A DNA stretch of 64,000 nt from Solirubrobacteraceae bacterium (GCA_030447275.1 JAUJPF010000006.1:81937-145936), one strand, 5' to 3'. Shown: positions 16,884-32,558, counted from the stretch's first letter. The notes: a model not told the origin generated them from the sequence alone. Numbers and translations are program-made.

Positions 16884-18319
16884 GGGCGTGAGGATACGAG
16901 CGAGGCGAGCTCGACGAGCAGCCTGACGCCGAAGCCGGTACCGCCCTTCGGCGCGTACGGCCGCCCGCCGTCGTCCGCGGGCCCGGCGATGTCGAGGTGC
17001 GCCCACGGCCGGTCGGAGACGAAGTGCGAGAGGAAGTGCGCTGCGGTGATCCCGCCCGCCTTGCGCTGCGCCGTCGTGTTGACGATGTCGGCGTACTGGC
17101 CCTTGATCATCTCGCCGTACTCGGGATGCATCGGCAGGCGCCAGACGAGGTCGCCGGTCGCCCGCCCGGCCTCCTCCACCGCCGCGGCCAGCTCGTCGTC
17201 GGTCGCCAGCAGCCCGGCGTACGTGGCGCCCAGCGCGACCTCCATCGCCCCGGTCAGCGTCGCGATGTCGACGAGCCGCTCGCAGCCCAGCTCGACCGCG
17301 TGGGCCAGGCAGTCGGCGAGGACGAGCCGCCCCTCGGCGTCGGTGTTGTCGACCTGGATCGTCGTCCCGTTCATCGCGGTGACGACGTCGCCCGGCTTCA
17401 CCGACCGCCCGCTCGGCATGTTCTCCGTCGCGCCGACGACGCCGGCGACGTCGATCGGCAGCCCGAGCTCGGCGATCGCGCCGATCGCCTCGACCACCGC
17501 GGCGCCGCCCGACATGTCGAACTTCATCGCCTCCATGCCCTTCGCGGGCTTGATCGAGATGCCGCCGGTGTCGAACGTGACCGCCTTGCCGACCAGGCCG
17601 AGCCGCGGCGTGCCATCGCCGAGCCGGAGCGTGATGAGCGCGGGCTCCTCGTACGACCCCTGCGCCACCGCGGCGAACGCGCCCATCCCGCGCCCGACGA
17701 TCTCCTCGCGCCCCTCGACCTGCACCGTGAGCCGCTCGTGCCGCTCCGCCAGCTCGAGCGCGCGGTGCGCGAGCGCGCTCGGCGTCATGTGGTTGGAGGG
17801 CGTGTTCTGGAGGTCGCGCATCGCGTTGACGGCGCCCGTCACGACCGCGGCGCGCTCGACGCCCGGCGCGACGTCGTGGTGCGCGCTGACGATCAGCTCC
17901 TCGAGCCCCTCGCCGTCGCCGCTGCCGCTCGTCTTGAACGCGTCGAAGCGGTAGGCGGCCATCAGCGTCCCCTCGACGAGCGCCCCCGGCACGTCGTCGC
18001 CCACCTTGTGCGGCAGCTCCCAGCACAGGCGCCGCGCCGACAGCTCCTTGGCCCGCCCGTGGACGACCGCGGAGGCGACCCGCGCGCGCTCGGCGTCGAA
18101 CGCCTCGCGCTCGCCCAGCCCGACGAGGATCCAGCGCCGGCCCTCGGCGTGGGCGACCGCGAGCGCGCGGAACCGCGGCTTGGCCTCGCCGCTGTCGACG
18201 AGCGCCTGGAGCGTGCCGTCGGCGACGTCGTGGGGGATGCCCTTGCCGGCGAAGACGCCGACGACGATCGTGTCGGCGCCCGTGTCGAGCGGCGAGTCGG
18301 TGGTGGCGGAGACGCGCAT
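16880..18319 (-). CDS. pepA: Leucyl aminopeptidase, peptidase family M17
   Basis: 479 residues. The C-terminal catalytic domain holds the M17 metal site: GKAVTFDTGGISIKPAKGMEAM (read in parts: Lys and Asp ligands), MKFDMSGGAAVV, and the signature NTDAEGRLVLAD. The N-terminal macro-domain-like part is about 150 residues. It is a hexameric cytosolic exopeptidase that removes N-terminal residues during peptide turnover. It is co-directional with the acyl-CoA dehydrogenase (4-bp overlap) and divergent from the patatin-like gene 30 bp away. Confidence 0.93.
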   Translation of the reverse strand: MRVSATTDSPLDTGADTIVVGVFAGKGIPHDVADGTLQALVDSGEAKPRFRALAVAHAEGRRWILVGLGEREAFDAERARVASAVVHGRAKELSARRLCWELPHKVGDDVPGALVEGTLMAAYRFDAFKTSGSGDGEGLEELIVSAHHDVAPGVERAAVVTGAVNAMRDLQNTPSNHMTPSALAHRALELAERHERLTVQVEGREEIVGRGMGAFAAVAQGSYEEPALITLRLGDGTPRLGLVGKAVTFDTGGISIKPAKGMEAMKFDMSGGAAVVEAIGAIAELGLPIDVAGVVGATENMPSGRSVKPGDVVTAMNGTTIQVDNTDAEGRLVLADCLAHAVELGCERLVDIATLTGAMEVALGATYAGLLATDDELAAAVEEAGRATGDLVWRLPMHPEYGEMIKGQYADIVNTTAQRKAGGITAAHFLSHFVSDRPWAHLDIAGPADDGGRPYAPKGGTGFGVRLLVELASLVSSRP

Positions 18320-18349
18320 GGCCCGCGGCAGTCTAAGGTTCGCGCCGCC

Positions 18350-19378
18350 GTGGAACCCTCACCGGTCGAGACCCCTTCCAGCGCGACGACGCGCGCGCTC
18401 ATCGACCGCCTCCGCGGGTACGAGCGCGAGCGCGAGCGGCTGGGGGAGCGCGACCGGCGCCCGCTGCGCATCCTCGCCCTCGACGGCGGCGGTATCCGCG
18501 GCCTCGTCCCGGCGCGCGTCCTGCAGGCGATCGAGGAGAGGACGGAGCGCCCGATCGCCGACTGCTTCGACCTGATCGCCGGGACGTCGACCGGCGGCAT
18601 CCTCGCGCTCGGGCTCACCGTCCCGCGGCCGGAGGGCGGCGGGCCGCGCTGGCGCGCCGAGCAGCTCGCGGAGATGTACCGCGAGCGCGGCCGGGTCATC
18701 TTCCGCCGGACGCCGCTGCACGTCCTCGGCGCGTGGCTGATCGAGAAGTACGGCGCGCGCGGGCTGGACGGCGTGCTCCAGGAGCGGCTCGGCGACGCAC
18801 GTCTCGGCGACGCGCTGACCGAGGTGCTCGTGACCTCGTGGGACCTGTCGGCCAACGTGCCGCGCTACTTCTCGAGCACCGACCCGGCGACGGCCGGCGT
18901 CCCGATGCGCGAGGCGGGACGCGCGACGTCCGCGGCGCCGACGTACTTCCGCCCGCACTGGCGCGAGGGCCGGGCGTACGTCGACGGCGGCGTCTTCGCC
19001 AACGACCCCGCCCGCCTCGCGTGGATGGCCAAGCGCGCGCCCGAGGCCCCGGGGCGCCCGATCGTCCTGGTCTCGCTCGGCACCGGCGCCGCCAAGTCCC
19101 CCGACCCCGCACGCCGCCGCTTCTGGGGCGCGCTGCCGTGGGCGCGCCCCGTGATCGACCTCCTGCTGACCGCGCCGACCGACCTCGTCCAGCTCGAGCT
19201 CGAGGAGGCGAGCAGGACGTCGCCGCTCGAGTACTTCCGGCTCGATCCGGACATCGCCGGGGCGTCGCCGCGGCTGGACGCCGTCGACCCGCACAACCTC
19301 GACGCGCTCGACGACGCGGCGAAGGCGCTGATCGCGGCGCACGACGCCGATCTGGCCGCGATCGCGGCCGCCGTCTGA
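18350..19378 (+). CDS. Patatin-like phospholipase
   Basis: 342 residues from GTG 18350. The patatin catalytic elements are complete: oxyanion loop LALDGGGIRGLVPA, nucleophile Ser in IAGTSTGGILALG, and the catalytic Asp in AYVDGGVFANDP. It is expected to act as an acyl hydrolase on membrane phospholipids or stored lipids. No signal peptide is visible, so it is probably cytoplasmic or membrane-associated. The N-terminus carries an Arg/Glu-rich helix (RLRGYERERERLGERD). It is followed 54 bp later by a thiolase gene. Confidence 0.87.
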   Translation: MEPSPVETPSSATTRALIDRLRGYERERERLGERDRRPLRILALDGGGIRGLVPARVLQAIEERTERPIADCFDLIAGTSTGGILALGLTVPRPEGGGPRWRAEQLAEMYRERGRVIFRRTPLHVLGAWLIEKYGARGLDGVLQERLGDARLGDALTEVLVTSWDLSANVPRYFSSTDPATAGVPMREAGRATSAAPTYFRPHWREGRAYVDGGVFANDPARLAWMAKRAPEAPGRPIVLVSLGTGAAKSPDPARRRFWGALPWARPVIDLLLTAPTDLVQLELEEASRTSPLEYFRLDPDIAGASPRLDAVDPHNLDALDDAAKALIAAHDADLAAIAAAV

Positions 19379-19432
19379 ACAGGCCGCCGAATACCCTCCT
19401 CTCAGTCGCGTCACGAAACGGGAGTCCCTCAC

Positions 19433-20608
19433 ATGTCCAAGACCGTCATCCTCAGCGCCGCACGAACGCCGATCGGCAAGATGGGCGGCGGGCTGAGCAC
19501 GCTGGACGCCACCGAGCTCGGGGGCAAGGCGATCGAGTGCGCGCTCGAGCGGGCGAACGTCGAGCCCGAGCAGGTCGACCACGTCGTCATGGGGCAGGTC
19601 CTCCAGGCCGGTCAGGGCCAGATCCCGTCGCGGCAGGCCCAGATCAAGGCGGGCATCCCGAAGGAGGTCTCCTCGGAGACCGTCAACAAGGTCTGCGCCT
19701 CGGGCGTGCGCGCGGTCGGGATCCTCGACGCCGCGATCCGCGCCGGCGACGTCGAGGTGGGCGTGGGCGGCGGCATGGAGTCGATGTCGCAGGCGCCGTA
19801 CCTGCTGCCCCAGGCGCGCTTCGGCTACAGGATGGGGGACGCCAAGGCCCTCGACTCGATGGTGCACGACGGCCTCACGAACCCGTTCAGCGGCAAGCAG
19901 ATGTTCGTCGAGGGGACCGAGGTCGCCGACGAGCTCGAGATGACGCGCCCGGACCTCGACAAGTGGGCCCTGCGCTCGCACGAGCGCGCGATCGCCGCGA
20001 CGGACGAGGGCCGGCTCGCGGACGAGATCATCCCGGTGAGCGTGAAGGCGCGCAAGGGCGAGACGGTCGTCGAGGTCGACGAGGGCCCGCGCCGCGACAC
20101 CTCGCTCGAGAAGCTCGCCTCGCTGCCCGGCCTGACGAGCAAGGAGGCCAGCCACACGGCCGGCAACTCGCCGGGCGTCAACGACGGCGCCGGCGCTCTC
20201 GTCCTCGCCAGCGACGAGTGGGCGCAGGCCAACGGCAAGGAGGTGCTCGCGGAGATCCTCGGCCAGGCGCAGACCGCCGACGAGTTCGCCTACCTCGCCC
20301 GCACCCCGGCCACGGCCGCGAAGAAGCTGCTCGACCGGCTCGGCATGAAGGCCGAGGACGTCGACCTGTGGGAGATCAACGAGGCGTTCGCGTCGGTCAC
20401 GCTCAACTCGATCCGGATGCTCGGGATCGACCACGAGCGCGTGAACGTCAACGGCGGCGCCCTCGCGATCGGCCATCCGATCGGGGCCTCGGGCGCGCGC
20501 ATCCTCGGCGCGCTCGTGCACGAGCTGCGCCGTCGCGGCGGCGGCGTCGGCTGCGCGGCGCTCTGCTCGGGCGGCGGGCAGGGCGACGCCGTGCTGATCA
20601 AGGTGTGA
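19433..20608 (+). CDS. Acetyl-CoA C-acetyltransferase (thiolase)
   Basis: 391 residues, the normal thiolase length. Active-site Cys in ETVNKVCASGVRA, the GHPIGASGARIL block with the catalytic His, and the second Cys in CAALCSGGGQGD are all present. It either cleaves 3-ketoacyl-CoA in beta-oxidation or condenses two acetyl-CoA. Nearby beta-oxidation genes favour the degradative direction but do not exclude biosynthesis. The downstream HAD phosphatase start overlaps its stop by 4 bp (GTGA). Confidence 0.93.
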   Translation: MSKTVILSAARTPIGKMGGGLSTLDATELGGKAIECALERANVEPEQVDHVVMGQVLQAGQGQIPSRQAQIKAGIPKEVSSETVNKVCASGVRAVGILDAAIRAGDVEVGVGGGMESMSQAPYLLPQARFGYRMGDAKALDSMVHDGLTNPFSGKQMFVEGTEVADELEMTRPDLDKWALRSHERAIAATDEGRLADEIIPVSVKARKGETVVEVDEGPRRDTSLEKLASLPGLTSKEASHTAGNSPGVNDGAGALVLASDEWAQANGKEVLAEILGQAQTADEFAYLARTPATAAKKLLDRLGMKAEDVDLWEINEAFASVTLNSIRMLGIDHERVNVNGGALAIGHPIGASGARILGALVHELRRRGGGVGCAALCSGGGQGDAVLIKV

Positions 20609-21366
20609 CGAACGCCGCCGCCTTCTTCGACCTCGACCGCACGCTCATGGCCGGCTCGTCCGCCTTCCAGTTCGGGCGGGCGAGCTACGAGGCCGGGCTG
20701 ATCTCGCGCCGCCGCCTCGCCCGCGGCGCGTGGGACAACGTCCGCTTCCGCCTGCGCGGCTCGACCGACGAGGCCACCGACGCGCTGCGCGCGCAGATCT
20801 TCGACTCGATCCGCGGCACGCGCGTCGTCGACCTCCAGCGGCTCGCGCCGCGCGTGCTCGCGGGTGTCCTCCCGCGCGTCTACCCGCAGATGCTCGAGGT
20901 CGCCTGGCGCCACCAGGACGAGGGCCGCCGCGCCTACATCGTCACCGCCGCGTCGCACGAGCTGGCCTCGATGCTCGCGCACGTCCTCTCGTTCGACGGC
21001 GGCCTCGGCGCACGCTCGGAGGTCGTCGACGGCCGCTACACCGGCCGGCCCGACGGCCCGTTCACCTACCGCGACGGCAAGGCCGAGGCGATCCGCGAGC
21101 TGGCGGCCCGCGAGGGGATCTCGCTCGCCGACTCCTACGCGTACTCGGACTCCGAGTCCGACCTCCCGATGCTGCGGGCGGTCGGCCATCCGGTCGCGGT
21201 GAACCCGGACGTGCCGCTCGCGCGCACCGCCACCGAGCACGGATGGGAGGTCATGCGCTTCGAGCGGCTCGGGCGGCGGCTGAAGATCGCCGTGGCCGCG
21301 GTAGCGATGGCCGCCGCCGGCGGCTTCGGGCGCGAGGTCGCCTCGCGCCGCCGCACCGCTGTGTGA
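20605..21366 (+). CDS. HAD-IB family phosphatase (SerB-like)
   Basis: 253 residues from GTG 20605, overlapping the thiolase stop. HAD motif I with nucleophile Asp in AFFDLDRTLMAGSS, motif II Thr/Ser in YIVTAASHEL, and motif IV acidic pair in YSDSESDLPML. This resembles the HAD-IB group that includes phosphoserine phosphatase and 1-acyl-glycerol-3-phosphate-linked phosphatases. The C-terminus has a hydrophobic segment (IAVAAVAMAAAGGFG) that may attach it to the membrane, which suits a lipid phosphate substrate. Substrate unproven. Confidence 0.82.
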   Translation: MTNAAAFFDLDRTLMAGSSAFQFGRASYEAGLISRRRLARGAWDNVRFRLRGSTDEATDALRAQIFDSIRGTRVVDLQRLAPRVLAGVLPRVYPQMLEVAWRHQDEGRRAYIVTAASHELASMLAHVLSFDGGLGARSEVVDGRYTGRPDGPFTYRDGKAEAIRELAAREGISLADSYAYSDSESDLPMLRAVGHPVAVNPDVPLARTATEHGWEVMRFERLGRRLKIAVAAVAMAAAGGFGREVASRRRTAV

Positions 21367-21383
21367 CGTGTCCCACCTCCAGT

Positions 21384-21446
21384 TTGTGAGTCGTTACTCA
21401 CAAGCCGTGGTACGCTGCCGGCATGCGGGTAAGTCGTCACTCACAA
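21384..21446 (+). promoter_or_regulatory. Two copies of a palindromic operator at the MFS transporter start
   Basis: Copy 1 at 21384-21403 is a perfect palindrome, TTGTGAGT-CGTT-ACTCACAA. Copy 2 at 21427-21446 is an imperfect version (GTAAGTCGTCACTCACAA core) that begins 4 bp after the ATG at 21423. Centre-to-centre spacing is 43 bp, about four helical turns. A TetR-like repressor is the likely binder, but no regulator gene is adjacent. A TACGCT -10-like element at 21411 would start the message at or next to the ATG. Confidence 0.6.
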
Positions 21447-22841
21447 TCACCCGGCTGGACCCTCGCCGTCGTCTCGGCCGCGCTCTTCATGGTCACGCTC
21501 GACAACCTCGTCGTGACGACGGCCCTGCCGAGCATCCGCGCCGACCTCGGCGCGTCGATCGAGGACCTCGAATGGACGGTCAACGCGTACACGCTGTCGT
21601 TCGCGGTCCTCCTGCTCACCGGCGCCGCGCTCGGCGACCGCTTCGGCCGGCGCCGGATGTTCATCCTCGGCCTCGCCGCGTTCACGCTCGCGAGCGCCGC
21701 GGCGGCGGTCGCGCCGAGCACCGCCGCGCTGATCGCCGCGCGCGGCCTCCAGGGCGCCGCCGCGGCGATTGTGGCGCCGCTCACCCTCACGCTGCTCTCC
21801 GAGGCCTTCCCGGCCGCCAAGCGCGGCATCGCGCTCGGCATCTGGTCGGGCGTCTCCGGCCTCGGCGTGGCCATCGGGCCGCTCGTCGGCGGCGCCGTCG
21901 TCGAGGGGCTCTCGTGGCAGTGGATCTTCTGGCTCAACGTCCCGGTCGGCCTGCTGCTCCTGCCGATCGCGGCCCGGCGTCTCGCGGAGAGCATCGGTCC
22001 GGCGCGCCGGCTCGACCTGCGCGGGGTCGGCCTCGCGTCCGCCGGTCTGCTCGGCGTGACCTACGGCATCGTCCGCGGGAACGCGCTCGGGTGGGGGAGC
22101 GCGGAGATCGTCGCGTCCCTCGCCGCGGGCGCCGCGCTGCTCGTCGCGTTCCTGCGCTGGGAGGCGCGCACGCCGGAGCCCGTCCTGCCGTTGCGGTTCT
22201 TCCGCAGCCGCGGGTTCGCCGCGACGAGCGGCGTGTCGCTGGCGATGTCGTTCGGCATCTTCGGCTCGATCTTCCTGCTCGCCCAGTTCTTCCAGGTCGT
22301 GCAGGGGTACTCGCCGCTCGAGGCGGGCCTGCGGACGCTGCCGTGGACGGGGATGCCGATGCTCGTCGCGCCGATCGCCGGCCTGCTCAGCGACCGCATC
22401 GGGAGCCGCCCGCTGATGTCGACCGGGCTCGCGCTCCAGGCGATCGCCGTCGTGTGGCTGGGCTCGACGCTCGAGGTCGGGCAGGCCTACTCGACCTTCG
22501 TGATCCCGTTCGTGCTCGGCGGGGCGGGGATGGCGCTCGTGTTCGCGCCGGCCGCGAACGCGGTCCTGCGGGCGGTCCGCCCGGAGGAGGCCGGCCAGGC
22601 GTCGGGCGCGAACAACGCGATCCGCGAGCTCGGCGGCGTCATGGGCGTGGCCGTGCTCGCCGCGGTGTTCACGGCGCACGGCGGCTACGCGAGCCCGCAG
22701 GACTTCGTCGCCGGCGTCGTCCCGGCGATGTGGGTGGGCGCCGCGGTCCTCGCCGCCGGCTCGCTCACCGCGCTCCTGATCCCGGGGATCAGGAGCGAGA
22801 GCCGCGGGGCTTTCGCGCCCGCGACGACGACGGCGGCTTAG
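21423..22841 (+). CDS. MFS drug exporter, DHA2 (14-TMS) family
   Basis: 472 residues with 13-14 hydrophobic helices. Motif A-like loop GDRFGRRRMF after helix 2, motif C-like antiporter stretch GVSGLGVAIGPLVGG in helix 5, and motif D1-like MVTLDNLVVTTALPSI in helix 1 mark the EmrB/QacA group of proton-coupled efflux pumps. Expression is probably repressed through the duplicated palindrome covering its start. The 3' end overlaps the convergent PP2C gene by 53 bp. Substrate cannot be told from sequence. Confidence 0.87.
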   Translation: MRVSRHSQSPGWTLAVVSAALFMVTLDNLVVTTALPSIRADLGASIEDLEWTVNAYTLSFAVLLLTGAALGDRFGRRRMFILGLAAFTLASAAAAVAPSTAALIAARGLQGAAAAIVAPLTLTLLSEAFPAAKRGIALGIWSGVSGLGVAIGPLVGGAVVEGLSWQWIFWLNVPVGLLLLPIAARRLAESIGPARRLDLRGVGLASAGLLGVTYGIVRGNALGWGSAEIVASLAAGAALLVAFLRWEARTPEPVLPLRFFRSRGFAATSGVSLAMSFGIFGSIFLLAQFFQVVQGYSPLEAGLRTLPWTGMPMLVAPIAGLLSDRIGSRPLMSTGLALQAIAVVWLGSTLEVGQAYSTFVIPFVLGGAGMALVFAPAANAVLRAVRPEEAGQASGANNAIRELGGVMGVAVLAAVFTAHGGYASPQDFVAGVVPAMWVGAAVLAAGSLTALLIPGIRSESRGAFAPATTTAA

Positions 22842-25263
22842 GCGCGCCGTTCTGCTGCGCCGCGCCGAGCGCGCGGCGCAGCACGACGGTGCTGCCCGTC
22901 GGGCGCTGCTCGACGTCGACGGCGTCCATCAGCGCGCGCATCAGCGGCAGCCCGCGGCCGCGGTCCTCCGACACGCTCTCGCGCCAGCCCCCGCGGTCGC
23001 GGACGGCGATGACGACCGAGCCGTCGTCGCGCGAGAGCTCGACGTCGAACGGCTCGGGCGACAGGCCGTACGCGTGCTCGATGGCGTTCTGGCACGCCTC
23101 GTTGGTGGCCATCGTGATGTCGTGGATCTCCTGGTCGCCGGCCCCGACCTCGGACAGCCACCGCCGCAGCGCCTGGCGGAACGAGGTCAGCGCCGCCGGC
23201 TCGCCGACCAGCTCGAGCTGGAGCGTCTCGCCCAGCGACAGCTCGGCCTTGACGACCACGAGCGTGACGTCGTCGTTCGAGCCCTCCTCGCCCAGCGCCC
23301 CGCGGATGATCCGCTCGCACGCAGCGTCGGGACTCCCGTCCTCGGTCGGCTCCAGCAGCGCCGTCTCGAGCCGGTGGATCCCCTCGTCGATGAGCTGGTC
23401 GCGCTGCTCGACGAGCCCGTCGGTGTAGAGCACGAGCGACGCGCCGGGCTCGAGCGTCGCCGTCGCCTCGGTGTAGCCGGGGACGTCGAGCGCCCCGAGC
23501 GGGACCGACAGCGACTCCTTGAGCGACCGCGCCTCGCCGTCGGCGCCGAGCACGAGCGCCGGGGGATGGCCGGCGTTCGCGTAGGTGATCCGCCCCGTCG
23601 CCGGCTCGAGCACGAGCACCAGGGAGGTGGCCATGCTGTCCCACGCCAGCGACAGCAGGAAGCGGTTCAGGCGCTCGAGCGCGCTGGCCGGGGAGGCGCC
23701 GTCGAGCGCGTAGGCGCGCAGCGCGCTGCGCAGCTGGCCCATCATCGCGGCGGCGTCGACGCCGCGGCCGGCGACGTCGCCGATGACGAGCGCCAGGCGC
23801 CCGCCGGGCAGCGCGATGGTGTCGTACCAGTCGCCGCCCACCCGCGTGCCCGCGCCGCCCGCGAAGTACCGGGCGGCCATCGACAGGCCCGGCACGACCG
23901 GCAGCGACTCGGGCAGCAGCGAGCGCTGGAGCTCCTCGGCGATGCTGTGCTGGCGCTCGAAGAAGCGCACGCGCTCGATGGCCAGCGCGGCACGGTCGGC
24001 CGCGAGCTGGAGCAGGTCGACGTCGTCCTCGGTGAAGCTGCGCGCGAACAGCGTGCCGACCTGGAGCGCGCCGAGCGGCCGCCCGTCGACGAGCAGCGGC
24101 ACGCCGAGCAGCGACCGCACCGCCTGCCCGAGCGCGTGGTCGGCCAGATCCGGCTCCTGGGACGTGTCGGCGACGACGACCGGGCGCCGCTCGCGCAGGA
24201 TCCGCGCCGTGAGCTGCGAGTCGATGCCGGAGCCGTGCTGCTCGACGTACGTCGCCGCCTCGCCGGCCGCCTGCACGACGACCTGGCCGTGCTCGCCCTC
24301 GCCGAGCATGACGGCGGCGCCGTCGACGCCGAGGACGTCGGTGATCCGGGCCAGCAGCTCGCGCAGCAGGTCCTCGAGCGCGAGCGGAGCCAGCGCCGCG
24401 TCGGTGATGCGGCGGATGGCGTCCTGGCGGCGCGCGACGGTCTCGGCCTCGGCGCGCGCGACCTGCTCGCGGATCAGGTCGGCCCGCGCGAGCTCGGCCG
24501 CGTGGCGCTCGCGCACGTCCTGCACCTGGACGAGCAGCGCGCGCAGCCCCCCGTCCTCGTCGCGCGCGACGGAGAACGACAGCTCCGCCTCGACGTCGCC
24601 CCCCGCGGCGTCGACGAGCCGAGCCTCGGTCTGGTAGCGGTCGCGCCGCCCCTTCAGCAGCTCGCGCCGCTTGTCGCGGTCCTTGCCGGCGTCGTCGGCG
24701 TGGGTCAGCGACTCGAGGGTGCGCCCGAGCAGCACGCCCTCGCGCATCCCGAGGATCTCGCACAACGCGCGGTTGACCTGCTGGATCGTCCCCTGGCCGT
24801 CGAGCCGGGCCATGCCGATCGGCGCGAAGTCGAACGTCGCGCGCAGCAGCTCCTCGCTGCGGCGCACCTGCCGCGAGCTCTCGTAGAGGTCGAGGAAGAC
24901 CGAGACCTTCGCGCGCAGCAGCTCGGGGTCGTACGGCTTGAAGACGTAGTCGACGGCGCCGGTCTCGTAGCCGCGGAAGACGTGGTGGCGCTCCTTCGAG
25001 ATCGCCGTGACGAAGATGATCGGGACCGCGCGCGTCTTCTCGCGGCGCTTGATGTACTCGGCCGTCTCGAAGCCGTCGAGCTCGGGCATCTGGACGTCGA
25101 GGAGGATCAGCGCGAACTCGCCGTGCAGCAGGCGCCGCAGCGCCTCCTGACCGGACGTCGCGGTCTCGAGCCGGCAGGGGAGCGGCGCGAGCACGGCCTC
25201 GAGCGCGAGCAGGTTCTCGGGCCGGTCGTCGACGAGGAGGACGGCGGGCAGCTCGTCGGGCAT
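22789..25263 (-). CDS. REC-PAS-GAF-PP2C phosphatase-HATPase_c fusion (RsbU/RsbW-like)
   Basis: 824 residues. Order: receiver at 8-125 with phospho-acceptor Asp56 (LILLDVQMPELDG) and Lys in VFKPYD; PAS near 140-260 (FDFAPIGMARLDGQG); coiled linker; GAF near 310-450; SpoIIE/PP2C phosphatase near 470-690 with metal Asp residues in VGGDWYDT, VIGDVAGRG, LYTDGLVEQ and NDDVTLVV; and a C-terminal GHKL ATPase near 700-810 with N-box NEACQNAIEHAY and DRGGW, GRGLPLM. The last domain resembles RsbW anti-sigma kinases. The protein thus joins the two opposing enzymes of a partner-switching sigma circuit under a receiver. TGATG coupling to cheB makes it the output of this operon. Confidence 0.87.
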   Translation of the reverse strand: MPDELPAVLLVDDRPENLLALEAVLAPLPCRLETATSGQEALRRLLHGEFALILLDVQMPELDGFETAEYIKRREKTRAVPIIFVTAISKERHHVFRGYETGAVDYVFKPYDPELLRAKVSVFLDLYESSRQVRRSEELLRATFDFAPIGMARLDGQGTIQQVNRALCEILGMREGVLLGRTLESLTHADDAGKDRDKRRELLKGRRDRYQTEARLVDAAGGDVEAELSFSVARDEDGGLRALLVQVQDVRERHAAELARADLIREQVARAEAETVARRQDAIRRITDAALAPLALEDLLRELLARITDVLGVDGAAVMLGEGEHGQVVVQAAGEAATYVEQHGSGIDSQLTARILRERRPVVVADTSQEPDLADHALGQAVRSLLGVPLLVDGRPLGALQVGTLFARSFTEDDVDLLQLAADRAALAIERVRFFERQHSIAEELQRSLLPESLPVVPGLSMAARYFAGGAGTRVGGDWYDTIALPGGRLALVIGDVAGRGVDAAAMMGQLRSALRAYALDGASPASALERLNRFLLSLAWDSMATSLVLVLEPATGRITYANAGHPPALVLGADGEARSLKESLSVPLGALDVPGYTEATATLEPGASLVLYTDGLVEQRDQLIDEGIHRLETALLEPTEDGSPDAACERIIRGALGEEGSNDDVTLVVVKAELSLGETLQLELVGEPAALTSFRQALRRWLSEVGAGDQEIHDITMATNEACQNAIEHAYGLSPEPFDVELSRDDGSVVIAVRDRGGWRESVSEDRGRGLPLMRALMDAVDVEQRPTGSTVVLRRALGAAQQNGAPKPPSSSRARKPRGSRS

Positions 25264-25838
25264 CACGCGGCCTCCGCGCAGACGCGCCGCAGGTGGGGTG
25301 CGATGCGCTCGAGCGGCAGCACGGCGTCCGGCGTCACCGCGGCCAGCGCCGCCCGCGGCATCTCGGAACGCTCCGCGGTCTGCGGATCCTGGACGACCGT
25401 GTGGCCGCCGCGCCGCGCGATCGCGGCGAGCCCCGCGGCGCCGTCGGGGTTCGCCCCGGTCAGGACCACGCCGATCGCGCGCTCGCCGTACTCCTCGGCC
25501 ACCGACTCGAACAGGACGTCGATCGACGGCCGGCTGAACTGGACGAGGTCCTCGCACGACAGCTCGACGCTGCGATCCTCCACGAGCAGGTGGTATCCGG
25601 CAGGGGCCAGGACGACACTCCCCGGCGCCAGCGGCCCCTTGTCCTCGCCCTCGGTGACGCGCAGCGCCGTGCGCCGGGCGAGCAGCTCGGGCAGCAGCCC
25701 CTGGTCGTCGTGGCCGTCGCGATGCTGCGCGACGACGACGGATGCGCCGAACGATCCGTCGAGCCCGGCCAGGACGGTGCCGACTGCGTGCAGGCCCCCC
25801 CAGGAGGCGCCGATGGCCACGATCTCGTAGGCAGTCAT
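25263..25838 (-). CDS. cheB: CheB-type protein-glutamate methylesterase, catalytic domain only
   Basis: 191 residues. Ser-His-Asp triad of CheB: Ser in VAIGASWGGLHAV, His in VVAQHRDGHDD and Asp in VVLTGANPDGAAGL. No receiver domain is fused, unlike chemotaxis CheB, so activity would need regulation by a partner. It overlaps cheR upstream by 4 bp (ATGA) and the PP2C fusion downstream by 1 bp (TGATG). It normally removes methyl groups from receptor glutamates; no methyl-accepting receptor is encoded in the window. Confidence 0.88.
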   Translation of the reverse strand: MTAYEIVAIGASWGGLHAVGTVLAGLDGSFGASVVVAQHRDGHDDQGLLPELLARRTALRVTEGEDKGPLAPGSVVLAPAGYHLLVEDRSVELSCEDLVQFSRPSIDVLFESVAEEYGERAIGVVLTGANPDGAAGLAAIARRGGHTVVQDPQTAERSEMPRAALAAVTPDAVLPLERIAPHLRRVCAEAA

Positions 25839-26656
25839 CGCTTGCGGCGATACAGCTTCTCACCCGCGTCGAGCACGTCGTAGCGGTCCTCGAACGGGGC
25901 GACGATCGACTCCTTGTGCCCCAGGGCGACGACGCCGAACCGCACGAGGCTGGCGAGGAACAGCTCGTGGACGCGCTCCTGGAGCGGCCGGGCGAAGTAG
26001 ATCATCACGTTGCGGCAGACGATGAGGTGGAACTCGTTGAACGCCGCGTCCTGCGCGAGGTTGTGCTGGGCGAACACCGTGCCCTGGCTCAGCGAGCGCG
26101 CGAACGTCGCCTGCCCGTCCTGGGTGCTGAAGTACCGGCTCATGTCGCCGGCGCCGCCGGCGCGCTGGTAGTTCTCCTCGTAGCGGCCCATCTTGTCGAG
26201 CGCGAACGAGCCCTGCCGCGCGCGGGCGAGCACGTCGTCGTTCATGTCGGTCGCGTAGATGCGCACGCGGTCGAGCAGCCCCGCCTCGGCCAGCACGATG
26301 GCCAGCGAGTACGTCTCCTCGCCCGTCGAGCAGCCGGCGTTCCAGATGCGCGCGTAGGGATAGGTGCGCAGGATCGGGACGACCTTCTCGCGCATGATCC
26401 GGAAGAACCCCGGGTCGCGGAACATCTCGGTGACGTTGATCGAGAGGTCGCGGAGCAGGCGGTCCATCACCGCCGGGTCGTGCAGCACCCGGTCCTGGAG
26501 CCCGGACAGGGTCTTCGCGCCCTCCTCGTGCGCGCGGCGCCACAGCCGCCGGCGCAGCGAGGCCCGCGCGTAGCCGCGGAAGTCGTAGCTGTAGCGGCGG
26601 TAGACCCCCTCGAGCAGCAGGTCCACCTCGATCCGCTCCGGGTCGTCGGGGTTCAC
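25835..26656 (-). CDS. cheR: CheR-type protein-glutamate O-methyltransferase
   Basis: 273 residues; GTG 26656 directly abuts the kinase stop codon. N-terminal helical CheR domain ([20 protein letters not shown]) and a SAM-binding domain with [30 protein letters not shown] and the [13 protein letters not shown] motif. It methylates glutamates on sensory proteins from SAM. No pentapeptide-binding beta-subdomain insert is obvious. The genetic partner here is the HAMP-tower kinase rather than a chemoreceptor. Confidence 0.9.
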   Translation of the reverse strand: MNPDDPERIEVDLLLEGVYRRYSYDFRGYARASLRRRLWRRAHEEGAKTLSGLQDRVLHDPAVMDRLLRDLSINVTEMFRDPGFFRIMREKVVPILRTYPYARIWNAGCSTGEETYSLAIVLAEAGLLDRVRIYATDMNDDVLARARQGSFALDKMGRYEENYQRAGGAGDMSRYFSTQDGQATFARSLSQGTVFAQHNLAQDAAFNEFHLIVCRNVMIYFARPLQERVHELFLASLVRFGVVALGHKESIVAPFEDRYDVLDAGEKLYRRKR

Positions 26657-32558
<5,902 letters not shown>

